Origin: Weissella hellenica
GTDB lineage: Bacteria; Bacillota; Bacilli; Lactobacillales; Lactobacillaceae
Length of the DNA: 64,000 nt
Assembly: GCF_005405545.1 (NCBI RefSeq)
Contig: NZ_BJEG01000001.1
Location: forward strand, 1-64,000
Direction of reading: 5' to 3'
In this document: positions 23,586 to 33,269 of the stretch, in pieces
How the letters are laid out: the number at the start of each line of letters is the position of its first letter
How positions within the stretch are numbered: the stretch's first letter is position 1
Program-made: the position numbers and the translations under genes
The notes under the pieces: model-generated
Seen by the model: the letters and a program-made list of their open reading frames with translations, nothing else
The model's database searches: none
Told to the model about the DNA's origin: nothing

Positions 23586-23631
23586 AAGCAGACAAGAAAA
23601 TCATGTTATTTTCTTGCCCGCTTTATTTTTT
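23586..23631 (+). terminator. Intrinsic terminator after lepB
   Basis: CAAGAAAAT and ATTTTCTTG form a stem around CATGTT with an outer GC clamp (AGC...GCT), followed by a T-rich run. Confidence 0.8.
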
Positions 23632-23842
23632 AGTTGAAATTTATGCTATAAACCTATTTAATAATCCTAGGTTATCAATTTTTAAAAATATGAACATATC
23701 AGGACCGTATAGATTGATGGTCCTTTGTACCTTTCCCCTTTACTTTATGAACTACTTTTATTTTCGTTATTAGAACTAGATGATATATTTTAGTGAACGT
23801 TAGATTTAAACAGCGTATACTATATGCTACAAGGGGGGTGGT

Positions 23843-24649
23843 ATGATGCAGTTAGGATTAAAGGCAAGTACGAATAAAGTACAAATTGATGATCGACTAC
23901 AGTATCAACCAGATGTTTTTGAATTTCATTTGGAAGACACGGATTTTACATCAGCAGGTTGGCAACATTTTATTAAAATGGTGTCTTATGTGAGTGACAA
24001 AGTACCCCATATTGTTTTTCACCATCCAATGAAATGGCATGATCAACGTTGTGAATTATATACAAATTCAGCGGTTAATCCAGCATTACATGATTTTGTT
24101 ATGCAAAGTGCTACGCAATTAATTAAATTAGCACAAGATGTTGATGGTTATGCACTTATTCATGGCGCTTATAAAAATAATCTGCCCAAAATTGTTACGA
24201 ATTGGTCGACAGTATCTAAAGCACAAGATATTGTATTTGAAAGAATGAATCAATTGCGAGAAATTGCGCCAGATAATGTGGTTTTTGAAAATGGCACGTC
24301 CCCTGTTTATGCGTATGGGGATGCTGAATTTGAAAATCGGATTATTGCAGCTGACCTCCCCTTAGCTTGTGATGTGAGTCATACCTTTATTTCGGTGCAT
24401 GGCAATAACGATGCCCTCATAAATAGTTTGCAGCACCTTAAATCACAAATTAAGCACTATCATTTAGTGGATTCAATGGGACAACGCCATGATAGTCTAA
24501 CACTTGGCAAAGGTTTAGTTGATTGGCAACGTGTTTTAAATGAATTAAATCCGCAAGCAAGTCGTATTTATGAAATTAATTTAGCAGATCAGCAACATTG
24601 CCAAGAAATGATGGCAAGTCATGAATATTTGATGTCACTACAAAAATAA
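23843..24649 (+). CDS. Sugar phosphate isomerase/epimerase-like TIM-barrel protein
   Basis: The 268-residue protein belongs to the AP-endonuclease-2/xylose-isomerase-like TIM-barrel superfamily. Metal-ligand-like residues appear in VFENG, LACDVSHTF, HYHLVDSMGQRHDSLTLGKG (the H-x-D and the downstream G-L-G-K-G type loop) and RIYEIN. Members are sugar isomerases, epimerases or endonuclease IV-type nucleases. The spacing of the HLVD...GKG block favours an isomerase/epimerase. It has a very strong ribosome site (AAGGGGGG) and no operon partner, so the substrate is unknown. Confidence 0.65.
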   Translation: MMQLGLKASTNKVQIDDRLQYQPDVFEFHLEDTDFTSAGWQHFIKMVSYVSDKVPHIVFHHPMKWHDQRCELYTNSAVNPALHDFVMQSATQLIKLAQDVDGYALIHGAYKNNLPKIVTNWSTVSKAQDIVFERMNQLREIAPDNVVFENGTSPVYAYGDAEFENRIIAADLPLACDVSHTFISVHGNNDALINSLQHLKSQIKHYHLVDSMGQRHDSLTLGKGLVDWQRVLNELNPQASRIYEINLADQQHCQEMMASHEYLMSLQK

Positions 24650-24654
24650 GTTAA

Positions 24655-24700
24655 CAAAAAAGCAGCCCTGGATTATTTTTATCCAGGACTGCTTTTTTAC
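24655..24700. terminator. Bidirectional intrinsic terminator
   Basis: AGCAGCCCTGGAT and ATCCAGGACTGCT form a stem with one mismatch around TATTTTT, with A and T runs on both sides. It serves both the TIM-barrel gene and the convergent heme-transport operon. Confidence 0.93.
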
Positions 24701-25383
24701 TTAGGCTGAAGAATTACTTGGTCAGCCGTTTGAATGAGCTGTAAGGGTGTTTTAAAGGCATCAGAAAGTAAGTCTACTTGGTGATGCATCTGAGCTGCTG
24801 AAGCATTCACTAATTCACCTGTTGGTTGTAACAACCAGATATGTTGACTATAACGAAAGGCTTGATTTAAATCATGAAGTACCATTAACACTGTTGTTTG
24901 GCGCTTTTCTTGCAACTGCTGAAGCGTTTTTAAAAATAATTCTTGAAAATGTAAGTCTAAAAACGTCGTTGGTTCATCTAAAATCAACAAATCAGGTTTT
25001 TGTTGTAAGACAAAACCTAACCAAGCGAGTTGTTGTTGACCACCTGATAATGCAGGCATTTCTTTATCAAGTAAAGCATCAAGTTGTAATGTTTGCATAA
25101 CTTCCTGATCTAACTTGTCATCCGCTAATGTTAATAGTTCACGAACGGTTAATGGTTCAAACAATTGATTGTGTTGTGAAAGCAATGCAATTCGCTGCGG
25201 ATGGTTTTTAATTGTTCCTGTCGTTGGCAATAATTCGCCAGTTAACAGTTGAATTAACGTTGATTTACCAACACCATTTGGGCCAATAAGCGCTGTGATT
25301 TGATGATCAGGTAGTTGTACTGAGAGATCATGAAATAATTGATGATTATCACGATTAAATGACAAGTGATTAATGTCGAGCAT
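24697..25383 (-). CDS. Heme/iron ABC transporter ATP-binding protein
   Basis: The 228-residue ATPase has Walker A GPNGVGKST (about residue 33), the signature LSGGQQQ and Walker B LLILDEPTTFLD, matching the FhuC/BtuD/HmuV group that powers siderophore, cobalamin and heme importers. It is the last gene of the NEAT operon and overlaps the permease gene by 14 bases. The substrate is inferred as heme from the two upstream NEAT proteins. Confidence 0.9.
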   Translation of the reverse strand: MLDINHLSFNRDNHQLFHDLSVQLPDHQITALIGPNGVGKSTLIQLLTGELLPTTGTIKNHPQRIALLSQHNQLFEPLTVRELLTLADDKLDQEVMQTLQLDALLDKEMPALSGGQQQLAWLGFVLQQKPDLLILDEPTTFLDLHFQELFLKTLQQLQEKRQTTVLMVLHDLNQAFRYSQHIWLLQPTGELVNASAAQMHHQVDLLSDAFKTPLQLIQTADQVILQPK

Positions 25384-26335
25384 GATAACCTCCTTTTATT
25401 AACATCAGCGCGAATAACGGTCCGCTGATAACTAGTAAAATCGCACTCGTTGGTAGCTCTTTCGGTGCTAGAATCGTTCGCGCAATTGTGTCAGCATTTA
25501 GCAGTAGTAGGCTTCCCCATAGTGCGGTTGGCCAAATTAAATGCTGACTTTTTTTGTTTGGACTCATGAAGCGTGCAATTTCTGGCAAAATTGCTCCTAA
25601 GAAGAAGACAATACCAATCAAACTTGTTAAAGCACCGGTCCATAGACCAACTGCAAGTAAAACAAACCAGGTTGTTTTTTGTTCCGCAATGCCCAGTAAT
25701 TTTACCTGACGTGTTGGTAAAGCAAAGTATTTTAAATTAGGCCAAATCATGATGAGTAATAAACAACCCAAAATGGTCATGATGACTAATTGCATAACTT
25801 GTGACCAATCGACTGTGCTTAATGTCGGTAGCGGTACACCAAGTCCTTCACTAGCAATGTTAGTTAAGGCTTGAAAAATCATCGCCGTTGCGATTCCTAA
25901 CAGTACAAGTCGTAACGGTGCTTGATGCTTAGGTGAAACTACGAACCAAGCGATTGTTAGTAGAATACCGGTAATGCCACCAATGATGACATTAAAGTTG
26001 AGTACACTGGGGATGATAACAAGGATCGCCATTAATAAAAATTGGCTGCCATTCATAACTCCCAAGATTGAGGTATCAACTAAATGATTGCGTAAGACAA
26101 CCTGTAGTAGCAAACCACTGACACCAATTAATGCGCCACCGATAGTAGCAACTAAAATACGCGGTAAGCGATAATTAAGTATTAATTGCCAAGCATCAGG
26201 TTGTCCATGTAATACTGACGTGAGACTGATTGTTGTGCTACCGACCAGTAATGCAATAACCACGCTTATAAGAACCAATCCAGCTAATATAAAACGATAA
26301 TATTTTTGCATTATCCCTCCTACTTGTTCAGCCAA
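25370..26335 (-). CDS. FecCD-family ABC permease (heme/iron uptake)
   Basis: The 321-residue integral membrane protein is of the FecCD/BtuC family, with about nine helices. Typical stretches are LNYRLPRILVATIGGALIGV (N-terminal, residues about 47-66) and the C-terminal GIVFFLGAILPEIARFMSP, the coupling region for the ATPase. It overlaps both neighbours in the operon, so it is translationally coupled. As part of an Isd-like system it is expected to move heme across the membrane. Confidence 0.9.
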   Translation of the reverse strand: MAEQVGGIMQKYYRFILAGLVLISVVIALLVGSTTISLTSVLHGQPDAWQLILNYRLPRILVATIGGALIGVSGLLLQVVLRNHLVDTSILGVMNGSQFLLMAILVIIPSVLNFNVIIGGITGILLTIAWFVVSPKHQAPLRLVLLGIATAMIFQALTNIASEGLGVPLPTLSTVDWSQVMQLVIMTILGCLLLIMIWPNLKYFALPTRQVKLLGIAEQKTTWFVLLAVGLWTGALTSLIGIVFFLGAILPEIARFMSPNKKSQHLIWPTALWGSLLLLNADTIARTILAPKELPTSAILLVISGPLFALMLIKGGYHARH

Positions 26336-27186
26336 GTTTGAATTTGTTTATAAGCATCCGGTGCATTGAGATTGGCTGTCATGCTAAAGGTTGGTTCATT
26401 TGCCTGATAAACATGTCCTTCTTGAACAGCGGGGATGCTTTGCCAATTAGCTTGTTTAAATAAACTATCAAAGTTTTTAAAAACATTTTTGGGCATTGCA
26501 TGTGCCATTGTAATAATAACAGTTGGTTTAGCTTGTGCAATTTGTTCAGCATTCATTGCAACAAATGGGCTAGAACCTGAACCTACGACATGACCACCAG
26601 CACGATTAATCAAATCACCAACGTAACTGTTTTGGGTACCAACGAGGAATGAACCACCTGGCATCCCCATCAATAGCAACACATTGGGGCGATTTTTGGG
26701 ATGCTTAGTTGGTATATCTAACTGTGCATTTAATTTTTTAGCAGCACTTTCTTTATGATATGTCGTACCAAGTTTTGTGATGGCTGACTGTAAATCTGTT
26801 AATTTATTAAAGTCTAATTGGTGATGCTTAATGTTGTCACTATCTAATTTTTGTTGATAGTCATCAGCAATCGCAGCATCAAGATAAACTAAATCAGGTT
26901 TTAATTGACCAATTTTTTCAAGATTAGGTGCAACGTGGTTACCAACTTTTGGTAAATCACGATATTGTTTTGGTAATGTTTGTTTATTACCTGGCGTTGC
27001 AACACCAACTAAAGGTACATCTAATTTATTAAATACCTGAACTTGTGCATTTGTTGTCGCAATAATGCGATCAGTTGTTGCACTTTTTTGGGTAGGACGC
27101 ATCATCAACCAAATCCAGCCGGCGCTAATGATTAACAAAACGATTAATAAAAGCGATAATATTTTTTGTTGTTTTTGCATCGTCAC
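26320..27186 (-). CDS. Heme/iron ABC transporter substrate-binding protein (IsdE-like)
   Basis: The 288-residue protein has the class III periplasmic-binding fold of the FhuD/BtuF/IsdE group (RIIATTNAQVQVFNKLDVPL near residue 41; KIGQLKPDLVYLD; NAEQIAQAKPTVII). It should hand heme from NEAT proteins to the permease. IsdE homologues are lipoproteins, but here the N-terminus is a plain membrane anchor (LSLLLIVLLIISAGWIWLMM) with no cysteine. It is co-transcribed with the two NEAT genes. Confidence 0.88.
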   Translation of the reverse strand: MTMQKQQKILSLLLIVLLIISAGWIWLMMRPTQKSATTDRIIATTNAQVQVFNKLDVPLVGVATPGNKQTLPKQYRDLPKVGNHVAPNLEKIGQLKPDLVYLDAAIADDYQQKLDSDNIKHHQLDFNKLTDLQSAITKLGTTYHKESAAKKLNAQLDIPTKHPKNRPNVLLLMGMPGGSFLVGTQNSYVGDLINRAGGHVVGSGSSPFVAMNAEQIAQAKPTVIITMAHAMPKNVFKNFDSLFKQANWQSIPAVQEGHVYQANEPTFSMTANLNAPDAYKQIQTWLNK

Positions 27187-27957
27187 TTACTTCTTTTTCT
27201 TCAAATTAAAGACAAGACCAAGAAGGATACCTAAAACTAAAACACCACCAACGATAGCAACGATGGGTAATTGCTTACTTTTATCTTCATGCTTCTCTTT
27301 GGCAACTTGTGTTTTAGATTCTGACTTTGAAGTTACTTTGGCAGAAGATGAAGATTTACTACTTGCAACGCTAGTGTCAGTTTCATTACTTTGTGAACTT
27401 GAACTCGTGACTGGTTCACTTGCACTACTTGTTGTAACAGATGAACTGCTTGGTTGTTGGCTAGAAGTTGATACTGCAGGTTTACTTGAAGAACTAGCTG
27501 CTGGTGCAACAGGTACTTTAGAAGCATCTAATACTAAACCAACAATGTAGTTGTGATGATAATTAATACTATTAACGTCAACTTTAATTGCTGCATTATG
27601 ACGGGCACTTAAGTTTGATGTGACGAAACTATACGTAATGGTCTGTGAATTACCAGACTCACCACGTGAAACATTTGCACCAGCGCCATCAATATTGAGT
27701 ACTTGAACAGGATAGTTACCAAGATCTTTGCCGGTTGTAACAGTCGACGTTACGGTATAAGTATTGTTACCGTTTGGTGTGACTGTTGCAGAATGTGAAA
27801 AGTATGCGGCTGCATAAGAAGTATTAGATGAACCATTTTCTAATACCTGCATGGGAACAGTATAAGATTCTGCATGAACAGCTGTTTGCATACCAAACAT
27901 GCAAAGAACTAATGCGAATAGTCCAAGAAACGACCGAAGATATTTATTATTAGCCAT
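27187..27957 (-). CDS. Small cell-surface NEAT-domain protein
   Basis: The 256-residue protein has a signal peptide (cleavage predicted after VHA near residue 29), one NEAT domain (about 30-155), a Ser/Thr-rich stalk (about 160-225) and a C-terminal membrane helix (LPIVAIVGGVLVLGILLGLV) with a KKKK tail. The heme-ligand motif YxxxY is present as YHHNY in INYHHNYIVGL. There is no LPxTG sorting signal, so it is held by the membrane helix and probably passes heme to the adjacent binding protein. It lies four bases after the large NEAT gene's stop. Confidence 0.88.
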   Translation of the reverse strand: MANNKYLRSFLGLFALVLCMFGMQTAVHAESYTVPMQVLENGSSNTSYAAAYFSHSATVTPNGNNTYTVTSTVTTGKDLGNYPVQVLNIDGAGANVSRGESGNSQTITYSFVTSNLSARHNAAIKVDVNSINYHHNYIVGLVLDASKVPVAPAASSSSKPAVSTSSQQPSSSSVTTSSASEPVTSSSSQSNETDTSVASSKSSSSAKVTSKSESKTQVAKEKHEDKSKQLPIVAIVGGVLVLGILLGLVFNLKKKK

Positions 27958-27961
27958 TTGC

Positions 27962-30900
27962 CTACCTCATCTTAAAGAAATTAGTCAAAAGGGCGACACC
28001 AACGTAACCCAATGCAGCAGCTAAAATACCACCAGCAACAATTAATACATTTCGTTGTGTTGTGTTATTGCTTTTAGAATCAGATTGGTCATCTTTGGTC
28101 ACTTGTGTTGCATTACTATTTTTCTTAGTTTGCGGCTTGGTAGTATCATTTTTCCCATCATTATTTTGAGAGTCAGTATTTGCGTTATTTAAAGCCGTAA
28201 ATGATGAGCCAGTGATAGTATCATCATTAAAATCGGTAGCAAATGTTCCATGTGAAACATCAGAATTTAATGGACTAGTTGTAAGACCAGAAGCATCAGG
28301 CAGACCAGTTGTTGGTTGCGTTGCCTCACCAGCATTATTTAGGATACGACCGATAACTAAACGAATAGTATAGATATGATCGTAATTCAAAGGCGCTGTG
28401 AATTTAACGTGAATACTTGTTGCAATTGGTGCTTTAATTTCATTTTCTGATAATGATAGTTGATAAGTTGATTGATAGTAATTACCAGTTTTAATAGTAT
28501 TAACAAGCTTTACTTGATGTTTACCATCCATAAATGAAATTGGGTTACGTCCCATCATAACAGGCGTATGCGTTGTAATATATCCAGTGTATGATCCATT
28601 AGCATTGTGAACTAATTGAACAGTAGGCAAGAAATATTGGGCAGCAACTGATGTGCTGTTATTATTACCATGCAAAATAGTTAATTGATGCAAAACAGCA
28701 TTGCGAATGGCGTTTTGATGGCCAGTTGGTAATGAAACAGCCCCATTTGCACCAGTTGCTGTATTTTTATCGGTTTTAGTTTTTGTGAAATCAGAATCTT
28801 TAGAACCGCTCTTTTTAAGGCTATTCAAATCAAATGCAATATCAGCATCGGGATGTTCCGTGAAATTGATTGCTGGAACAAAGATCGTCATATGTGCTTT
28901 TAATGTTTGACGGAGTGAAGATACAGGTACCGTCACTTGCCAAGCATTGCCATTTTTATGAGCAGTAACCCCATTAATTGAGAAAGCCTTCATTAATGAC
29001 ATCGCACCATTCTTAGTTGCAAACTTGACTGTAGCTTTGCCATCTTTAACCAAAATATTTGCGGAAGCTGTCATGTATTGTTGCATCGTTGAGGTTGTGT
29101 TCGTACCAGTTTTGTAAACACGGTAGTTGATGCTGTAAATACCGTTATTCTTAAGGCTTAGCTTTTCATTATTAGCAGTAGGTTTTGAACCGTTATTAGT
29201 AGGCTTTGTATTAGCATTACCATCATCTTTACCACCACTGTTATCTTGATTACCTTCACCCTTAGCGATTTCAAATTTAATATCGGCATCAGGATCTTCA
29301 GTTAGGCCAATTTGTGGCACTTCAATATGCATATGAGACGTTAGTGTCTTTGCAAGGTTCTTAGCAGGAACTGTGACAGTCCAGTTATTACCGTCTTTCT
29401 TTGCGTTGACACCATTAACTGAGAAGGTCTTCATCATTGACATTGCGTTGTTCTTAGTTGCAAAGCTGATTGTAGCTTTGCCGTCCTTAATCACAACTTT
29501 AGCAGATGTCGTCATGTACTGAGACATGGTTGAGTTCTTAGTAGTACCTGATTTATAAATATGGTAGTTAACATTATTGTAAGTACCGTCGTTAAAATCA
29601 GTCGTTAGCTTTTGCTCAGGTTTACTTGAACTAGCGGCGCTAGAAGAACTAGAACTAGGCTTGCTTGAAGAAGACGCGCTAGAAGAACTTTGGCTAGGCT
29701 TGTTTGAAGAAGCCGCACTAGAAGAGCTTGAACTAGGCTTGCTTGAAGAATCGGCACTAGAAGAGCTAGAACTTGAACTTGATGATGAACTACCATCATT
29801 ATCTAGTACTTTAAGACTCTTCATGTCAAATCTAATGTCTGCGCTAGGTGTTTCCGTGAAATTGATAGCAGCGACAAAAATAGTCATCTGGGCTGTCAAC
29901 GTCTTATTCAAGTCCTTAGCTGGTAAGGTTACAAGCCAAGAATCCCCTTTAGCTTCTGCCTTAACGCCATTAACTGAGAATTTCTGCATCATTGACATAG
30001 CAGCGTTTTTCGTTGCGAAATCAATGGTTGCTTGGCCGTTTTTAACGGTTACCTTAGCTGATTCAGTCATATAGGTAGCCATGGTTGAAGTATCCGTCGT
30101 ACCAGACTTATAAACCTTGTAGTCTATTGTGTATTTACCGTCATTTTCGATAGTTGGTTTAGCTGGTGTCGTTGGCTTACTTGAACTAACAGCACTAGAA
30201 CTTGATGATGAACTACCAGTGTTATCCAAGTTTTTAATACTATCCATATCAAAGATAATATCTGCACTAGGCTTTTCTGTGAAGTTGATTTGTGGTACTT
30301 CAATCGTCATTTGCGCAGTAGCTGTCTTAGCTAAATCTTTAACGGGTAGCTTTACAATCCAAGAATCCCCTTTGGCTTGTGCCTTAGCGCCGTTAATAGA
30401 AAATTCTTTCATCATTGACATTGCATCATTCTTCGTTGCAAAGTCAATGGTTGCCTCTCCTTTCTTAACAGTTATATTGGCTGATTGCGTCATGTAGTTT
30501 GCCATCGTTGAAACATCGGTAGTACCTGACTTGTAGACATTATAATTAATAGAATAAGTGCCGTCTTGCAAGATGTCTTTGCCAGGTTTTGTTGATGTTT
30601 CTGATGATGAACTAGATGATTGATCAGGTTTATCATTTACTGGGTTAACCAGTGCAGGATTCATATTGAAAGTTATGTTTGATGCATAACCTTTATGTGG
30701 ACTCATTGGCACACTAGTAAATGATGCAATAGTAGCTTTACCATCCTTGTCAGGCATTAAGTCCTTAGTAGGAATAGTAAAGTCAACTGTAGTTTTACCC
30801 TTTAGATCCTTTGTTTGACCGTCAAATGTGACATTTGGAATCATTGCTACCATGTTTGGATCCTGATAAGTAACCGTTACAACGCTGGTTACATCACCAA

Positions 30901-32107
30901 CTTTAACATTGAACTTTGGCGCAAAGAAACGATCCATATTGCTGTCAGGACTAACGGCAATTTGATAGTCACCAGTTTTGAATGTCTTTTGCGCTGGCAT
31001 TAATTGACTAATATTGAAAGTCAAATTTGATGGATAGTCCATGACATGGCCCATTGCATCCACATGGGTCGTTGATGCAATGGCCACATTACCATCTTTA
31101 TCTGCTGTTAAATCCTTAGTAGGAATAGTAAAAGTGATATTTTGACTCGTTACTTCTTTCTTTTGACCGTCAAAAATCATGTAAGGAATCATGCTAATAA
31201 CATCTGTACTGTTAAAGCTTAAAGTAACGTCTGTGGTGTCCCCTTTGATGTTAATGTAAGCAGATGGCTTTAAGAAGCGATCCATGCCTTGATTAGCACT
31301 CATCTTCACTTCTGTTCCAGCTGGGGTTTCAACTGTACTTTCGGTAGTTTTTGAATCATCAACTGTTGAAGCAGTTGTGTCGCTAGTTACTTGTTGTGAA
31401 TCATTTTGTGCTGGTTCAGTTTTTGCAACAGTTGCTTTAGATGTATCAGTTGATGATACTGTGTTGTTTTCAGTGCTTTGTGGAGCACTATTTGCAACAG
31501 ATGACTCAGTTTTTGAACTAGGAACAACACTTGACCTTGGTGTAACTGATGAGTTGTTGGTAGTTGAAGCACTAGAAACACTAGATGTGCTCTGTGAGCT
31601 GGTAGTAGTTTCAGGCTTAAATCCTTGGATACCTAAACGAATTGTATAGTTATGGTCATAGTTCATCATTGGAATATTAACGTGAATATTCGTCTTGATA
31701 GGTTGTCCGCTTGCTAATTCACTAGCTGACAAAGTCATCCGATAAACGGTTTGGTTATAACCATTTTTTTGTGTGGTACCCATGTTCACCACTTGGTGTT
31801 GGGTATCTGTACTAGCAATTGGTTCATCCCCTAAATTAGTTGGGGTGTTCGATGTTAGGTAGGCATAGTGATTACCATTAGCTAACTTTTCTAATGAAAT
31901 TGTATCTAAATAAAATTGAGAAGCTGTTGAAGAGGCATCTTTATCCCCTTGTAAAATTTGTAATTTGTAACTTTGCTTTTGTGCAGCAGTTTGGGTTGTT
32001 TCAGCAGCGTGAATAACGGTGTCAACACTAGATACCGTTGAAGCTGTTAGCATACTTCCCAAAGCAACAGTTGAAAACAAAGTTGCGGTTCGTGAAAAAG
32101 TACTCAT
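27962..32107 (-). CDS. Giant multi-NEAT heme-scavenging surface protein
   Basis: The 1381-residue protein has a signal peptide (to about residue 35), then about eight NEAT-like units. Unit 1 (46-165) and unit 8 (1139-1265) carry the heme motif YxxxY (YDHNY and YDHIY). Units 2-3 (about 270-485) and units 4-7 (starting near 515, 659, 842 and 992) lack it. Units 4-7 are close copies of each other, with STMxxYM and FATKNxAMSMM cores. Ser-rich linkers separate several units. The C-terminus is a membrane helix (VLIVAGGILAAALGYVGVAL) without LPxTG. The YxxxY units should bind heme; the others may bind hemoprotein or serve as spacers. It is the first gene of the heme operon. The ATG lies 13 bases from its AAGGAG, a long spacing. 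Confidence 0.88.
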   Translation of the reverse strand: MSTFSRTATLFSTVALGSMLTASTVSSVDTVIHAAETTQTAAQKQSYKLQILQGDKDASSTASQFYLDTISLEKLANGNHYAYLTSNTPTNLGDEPIASTDTQHQVVNMGTTQKNGYNQTVYRMTLSASELASGQPIKTNIHVNIPMMNYDHNYTIRLGIQGFKPETTTSSQSTSSVSSASTTNNSSVTPRSSVVPSSKTESSVANSAPQSTENNTVSSTDTSKATVAKTEPAQNDSQQVTSDTTASTVDDSKTTESTVETPAGTEVKMSANQGMDRFLKPSAYINIKGDTTDVTLSFNSTDVISMIPYMIFDGQKKEVTSQNITFTIPTKDLTADKDGNVAIASTTHVDAMGHVMDYPSNLTFNISQLMPAQKTFKTGDYQIAVSPDSNMDRFFAPKFNVKVGDVTSVVTVTYQDPNMVAMIPNVTFDGQTKDLKGKTTVDFTIPTKDLMPDKDGKATIASFTSVPMSPHKGYASNITFNMNPALVNPVNDKPDQSSSSSSETSTKPGKDILQDGTYSINYNVYKSGTTDVSTMANYMTQSANITVKKGEATIDFATKNDAMSMMKEFSINGAKAQAKGDSWIVKLPVKDLAKTATAQMTIEVPQINFTEKPSADIIFDMDSIKNLDNTGSSSSSSSAVSSSKPTTPAKPTIENDGKYTIDYKVYKSGTTDTSTMATYMTESAKVTVKNGQATIDFATKNAAMSMMQKFSVNGVKAEAKGDSWLVTLPAKDLNKTLTAQMTIFVAAINFTETPSADIRFDMKSLKVLDNDGSSSSSSSSSSSSADSSSKPSSSSSSAASSNKPSQSSSSASSSSKPSSSSSSAASSSKPEQKLTTDFNDGTYNNVNYHIYKSGTTKNSTMSQYMTTSAKVVIKDGKATISFATKNNAMSMMKTFSVNGVNAKKDGNNWTVTVPAKNLAKTLTSHMHIEVPQIGLTEDPDADIKFEIAKGEGNQDNSGGKDDGNANTKPTNNGSKPTANNEKLSLKNNGIYSINYRVYKTGTNTTSTMQQYMTASANILVKDGKATVKFATKNGAMSLMKAFSINGVTAHKNGNAWQVTVPVSSLRQTLKAHMTIFVPAINFTEHPDADIAFDLNSLKKSGSKDSDFTKTKTDKNTATGANGAVSLPTGHQNAIRNAVLHQLTILHGNNNSTSVAAQYFLPTVQLVHNANGSYTGYITTHTPVMMGRNPISFMDGKHQVKLVNTIKTGNYYQSTYQLSLSENEIKAPIATSIHVKFTAPLNYDHIYTIRLVIGRILNNAGEATQPTTGLPDASGLTTSPLNSDVSHGTFATDFNDDTITGSSFTALNNANTDSQNNDGKNDTTKPQTKKNSNATQVTKDDQSDSKSNNTTQRNVLIVAGGILAAALGYVGVALLTNFFKMR

Positions 32108-32170
32108 AATTGTCTATGGTCTCCTTATAAATTTTTTAATGTTTGTCCGATAAACGGGACATAGATAGTT

Positions 32171-32206
32171 TTCTTTGAAAATTCAAAGAATGTTCATAAT
32201 TGAACA
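32171..32206. promoter_or_regulatory. Two adjacent palindromes upstream of the NEAT operon
   Basis: TTCTTTGAAAATTCAAAGAA (32171-32190, arms of nine bases) and TGTTCATAATTGAACA (32191-32206, arms of six bases) abut each other in the divergent region between the NEAT operon and ktrA. Their position suits operators for an iron- or heme-responsive repressor. Neither is a clear Fur box. Confidence 0.6.
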
Positions 32207-32313
32207 TAAACCATTTTAAAGCTTATTTTTAGGTTTATCAAGCGACAGTTGTTATCCCAGTTTAAATGTGATTAGTGATAAAATAAATAGAAGAAAAATT
32301 AAGAGGTATGGAT

Positions 32314-32982
32314 ATGAAACAGACGTATGCAATTGTTGGTTTAGGCCGCTTTGGTAGTTCGTTATTAGAGTCGTTAATTAACGCTGATCAAGAAGTTTTA
32401 GTCATTGATAAGGAGCCAAATTTAGTAGAAGGTTATATGGATATTGCCACACATGCTGTCATTGCTGATGCGCAAGATGAAGATGCGTTACGCGATTTAG
32501 ATTTAGCTAGTTTTGATCATGTCGTTGTCGCGATAGGTCATAATCAACAAGCATCAATTTTGACGACTATTTTATTGAAGGATTTGGGTGTCCGTCATGT
32601 GGTTGCAAAAGCTGAAAATAATCTACATGCACGTGTGTTAGATAAAGTTGGAGCTGATCAAGTTGTGCGTCCGGAAAGTGAAATGGCCCATCGATTAGCT
32701 GAACAACTGATGACCCCCAACCTACTTAATTTTATAGACTTAGGAGATAAACACTCATTAGGTGAAATTAAAATTGGTAATTTGCGTTTTGCAAATAAAG
32801 AGATTGAAGAACTTGATGTGCGTAAGCAGTATGGTTTGACAATTATTTCCATTCGCTCCCAAGATCGTGTTGTGATTACACCAGATCCAGATGAAATAAT
32901 TCAAGTAGGTGATGTTTTGACGGTAGTTGGTGCAACAAAAGATGTTAAACATTTTGAATCATTGGTAGCTAAAATCAGATAA
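32314..32982 (+). CDS. ktrA: Potassium uptake regulatory subunit KtrA (TrkA family)
   Basis: I favour the ATG at 32314, eight bases after AGAGG; an ATG at 32308 is only two bases from it. The 222-residue cytosolic protein has an RCK_N Rossmann domain (IVGLGRFGSSLLESL, and the acidic residue at the end of the second strand, VIDKEPN) and an RCK_C domain. It gates the KtrB/TrkH channel in response to nucleotides and c-di-AMP in relatives. The likely partner, ktrB, lies at 56636, 24 kb away. Confidence 0.9.
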   Translation: MKQTYAIVGLGRFGSSLLESLINADQEVLVIDKEPNLVEGYMDIATHAVIADAQDEDALRDLDLASFDHVVVAIGHNQQASILTTILLKDLGVRHVVAKAENNLHARVLDKVGADQVVRPESEMAHRLAEQLMTPNLLNFIDLGDKHSLGEIKIGNLRFANKEIEELDVRKQYGLTIISIRSQDRVVITPDPDEIIQVGDVLTVVGATKDVKHFESLVAKIR

Positions 32983-33044
32983 TGTTTTCTTGACTAATAA
33001 TGTCAAACGGCATATAGTTAACCATACTAATTTCAATCTCGAAG

Positions 33045-33247
33045 AAAAAAGAGATTACTAGTCATAAACATGATTTTAGAAAGTTTGCGGTTGATGAAAG
33101 CAAATGATTGTAAACTAGTAATGGCGCTTTTGGAGGGATGAAAATTACCTGTAATTAAGTGGCTTAGTCAGTGACTAAGAATTAGGGTGGAACCGCGTTA
33201 TCAAACGTCCCTATGTCAAATTTAATTTGGCATGGGGGCATTTTTTT
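33045..33247 (+). promoter_or_regulatory. T-box leader of the amino acid permease
   Basis: A canonical T-box AGGGTGGAACCGCG lies at 33184-33197, followed by ACGTCCCT and a terminator (CCCTATGTCAAATT with AATTTGGCATGGGG, then a T-run). Stem I is closed by ATTACTAGT (33054-33062) and ACTAGTAAT (33114-33122) and includes TTTGCGGTTGATGAAAGCAAA. The specifier is uncertain: ATG and GGC both occur in GTAATGGCGCTTTTGGAG. Transcription should continue when the matching tRNA is uncharged. Confidence 0.88.
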
Positions 33248-33269
33248 GTCCTCATGCAGTGAGGTATAT

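Noticed and set aside
29600-29800. Repeated Ser-codon tracts that look like a short-repeat array
   Set aside because: They are in-frame Ser-rich linkers of the NEAT protein, not CRISPR or non-coding repeats.
29661-30074. Open frame of 137 codons antisense to the large NEAT gene
   Set aside because: It is the mirror of serine-rich linker repeats (low-complexity LEELEL composition), with no ribosome site.
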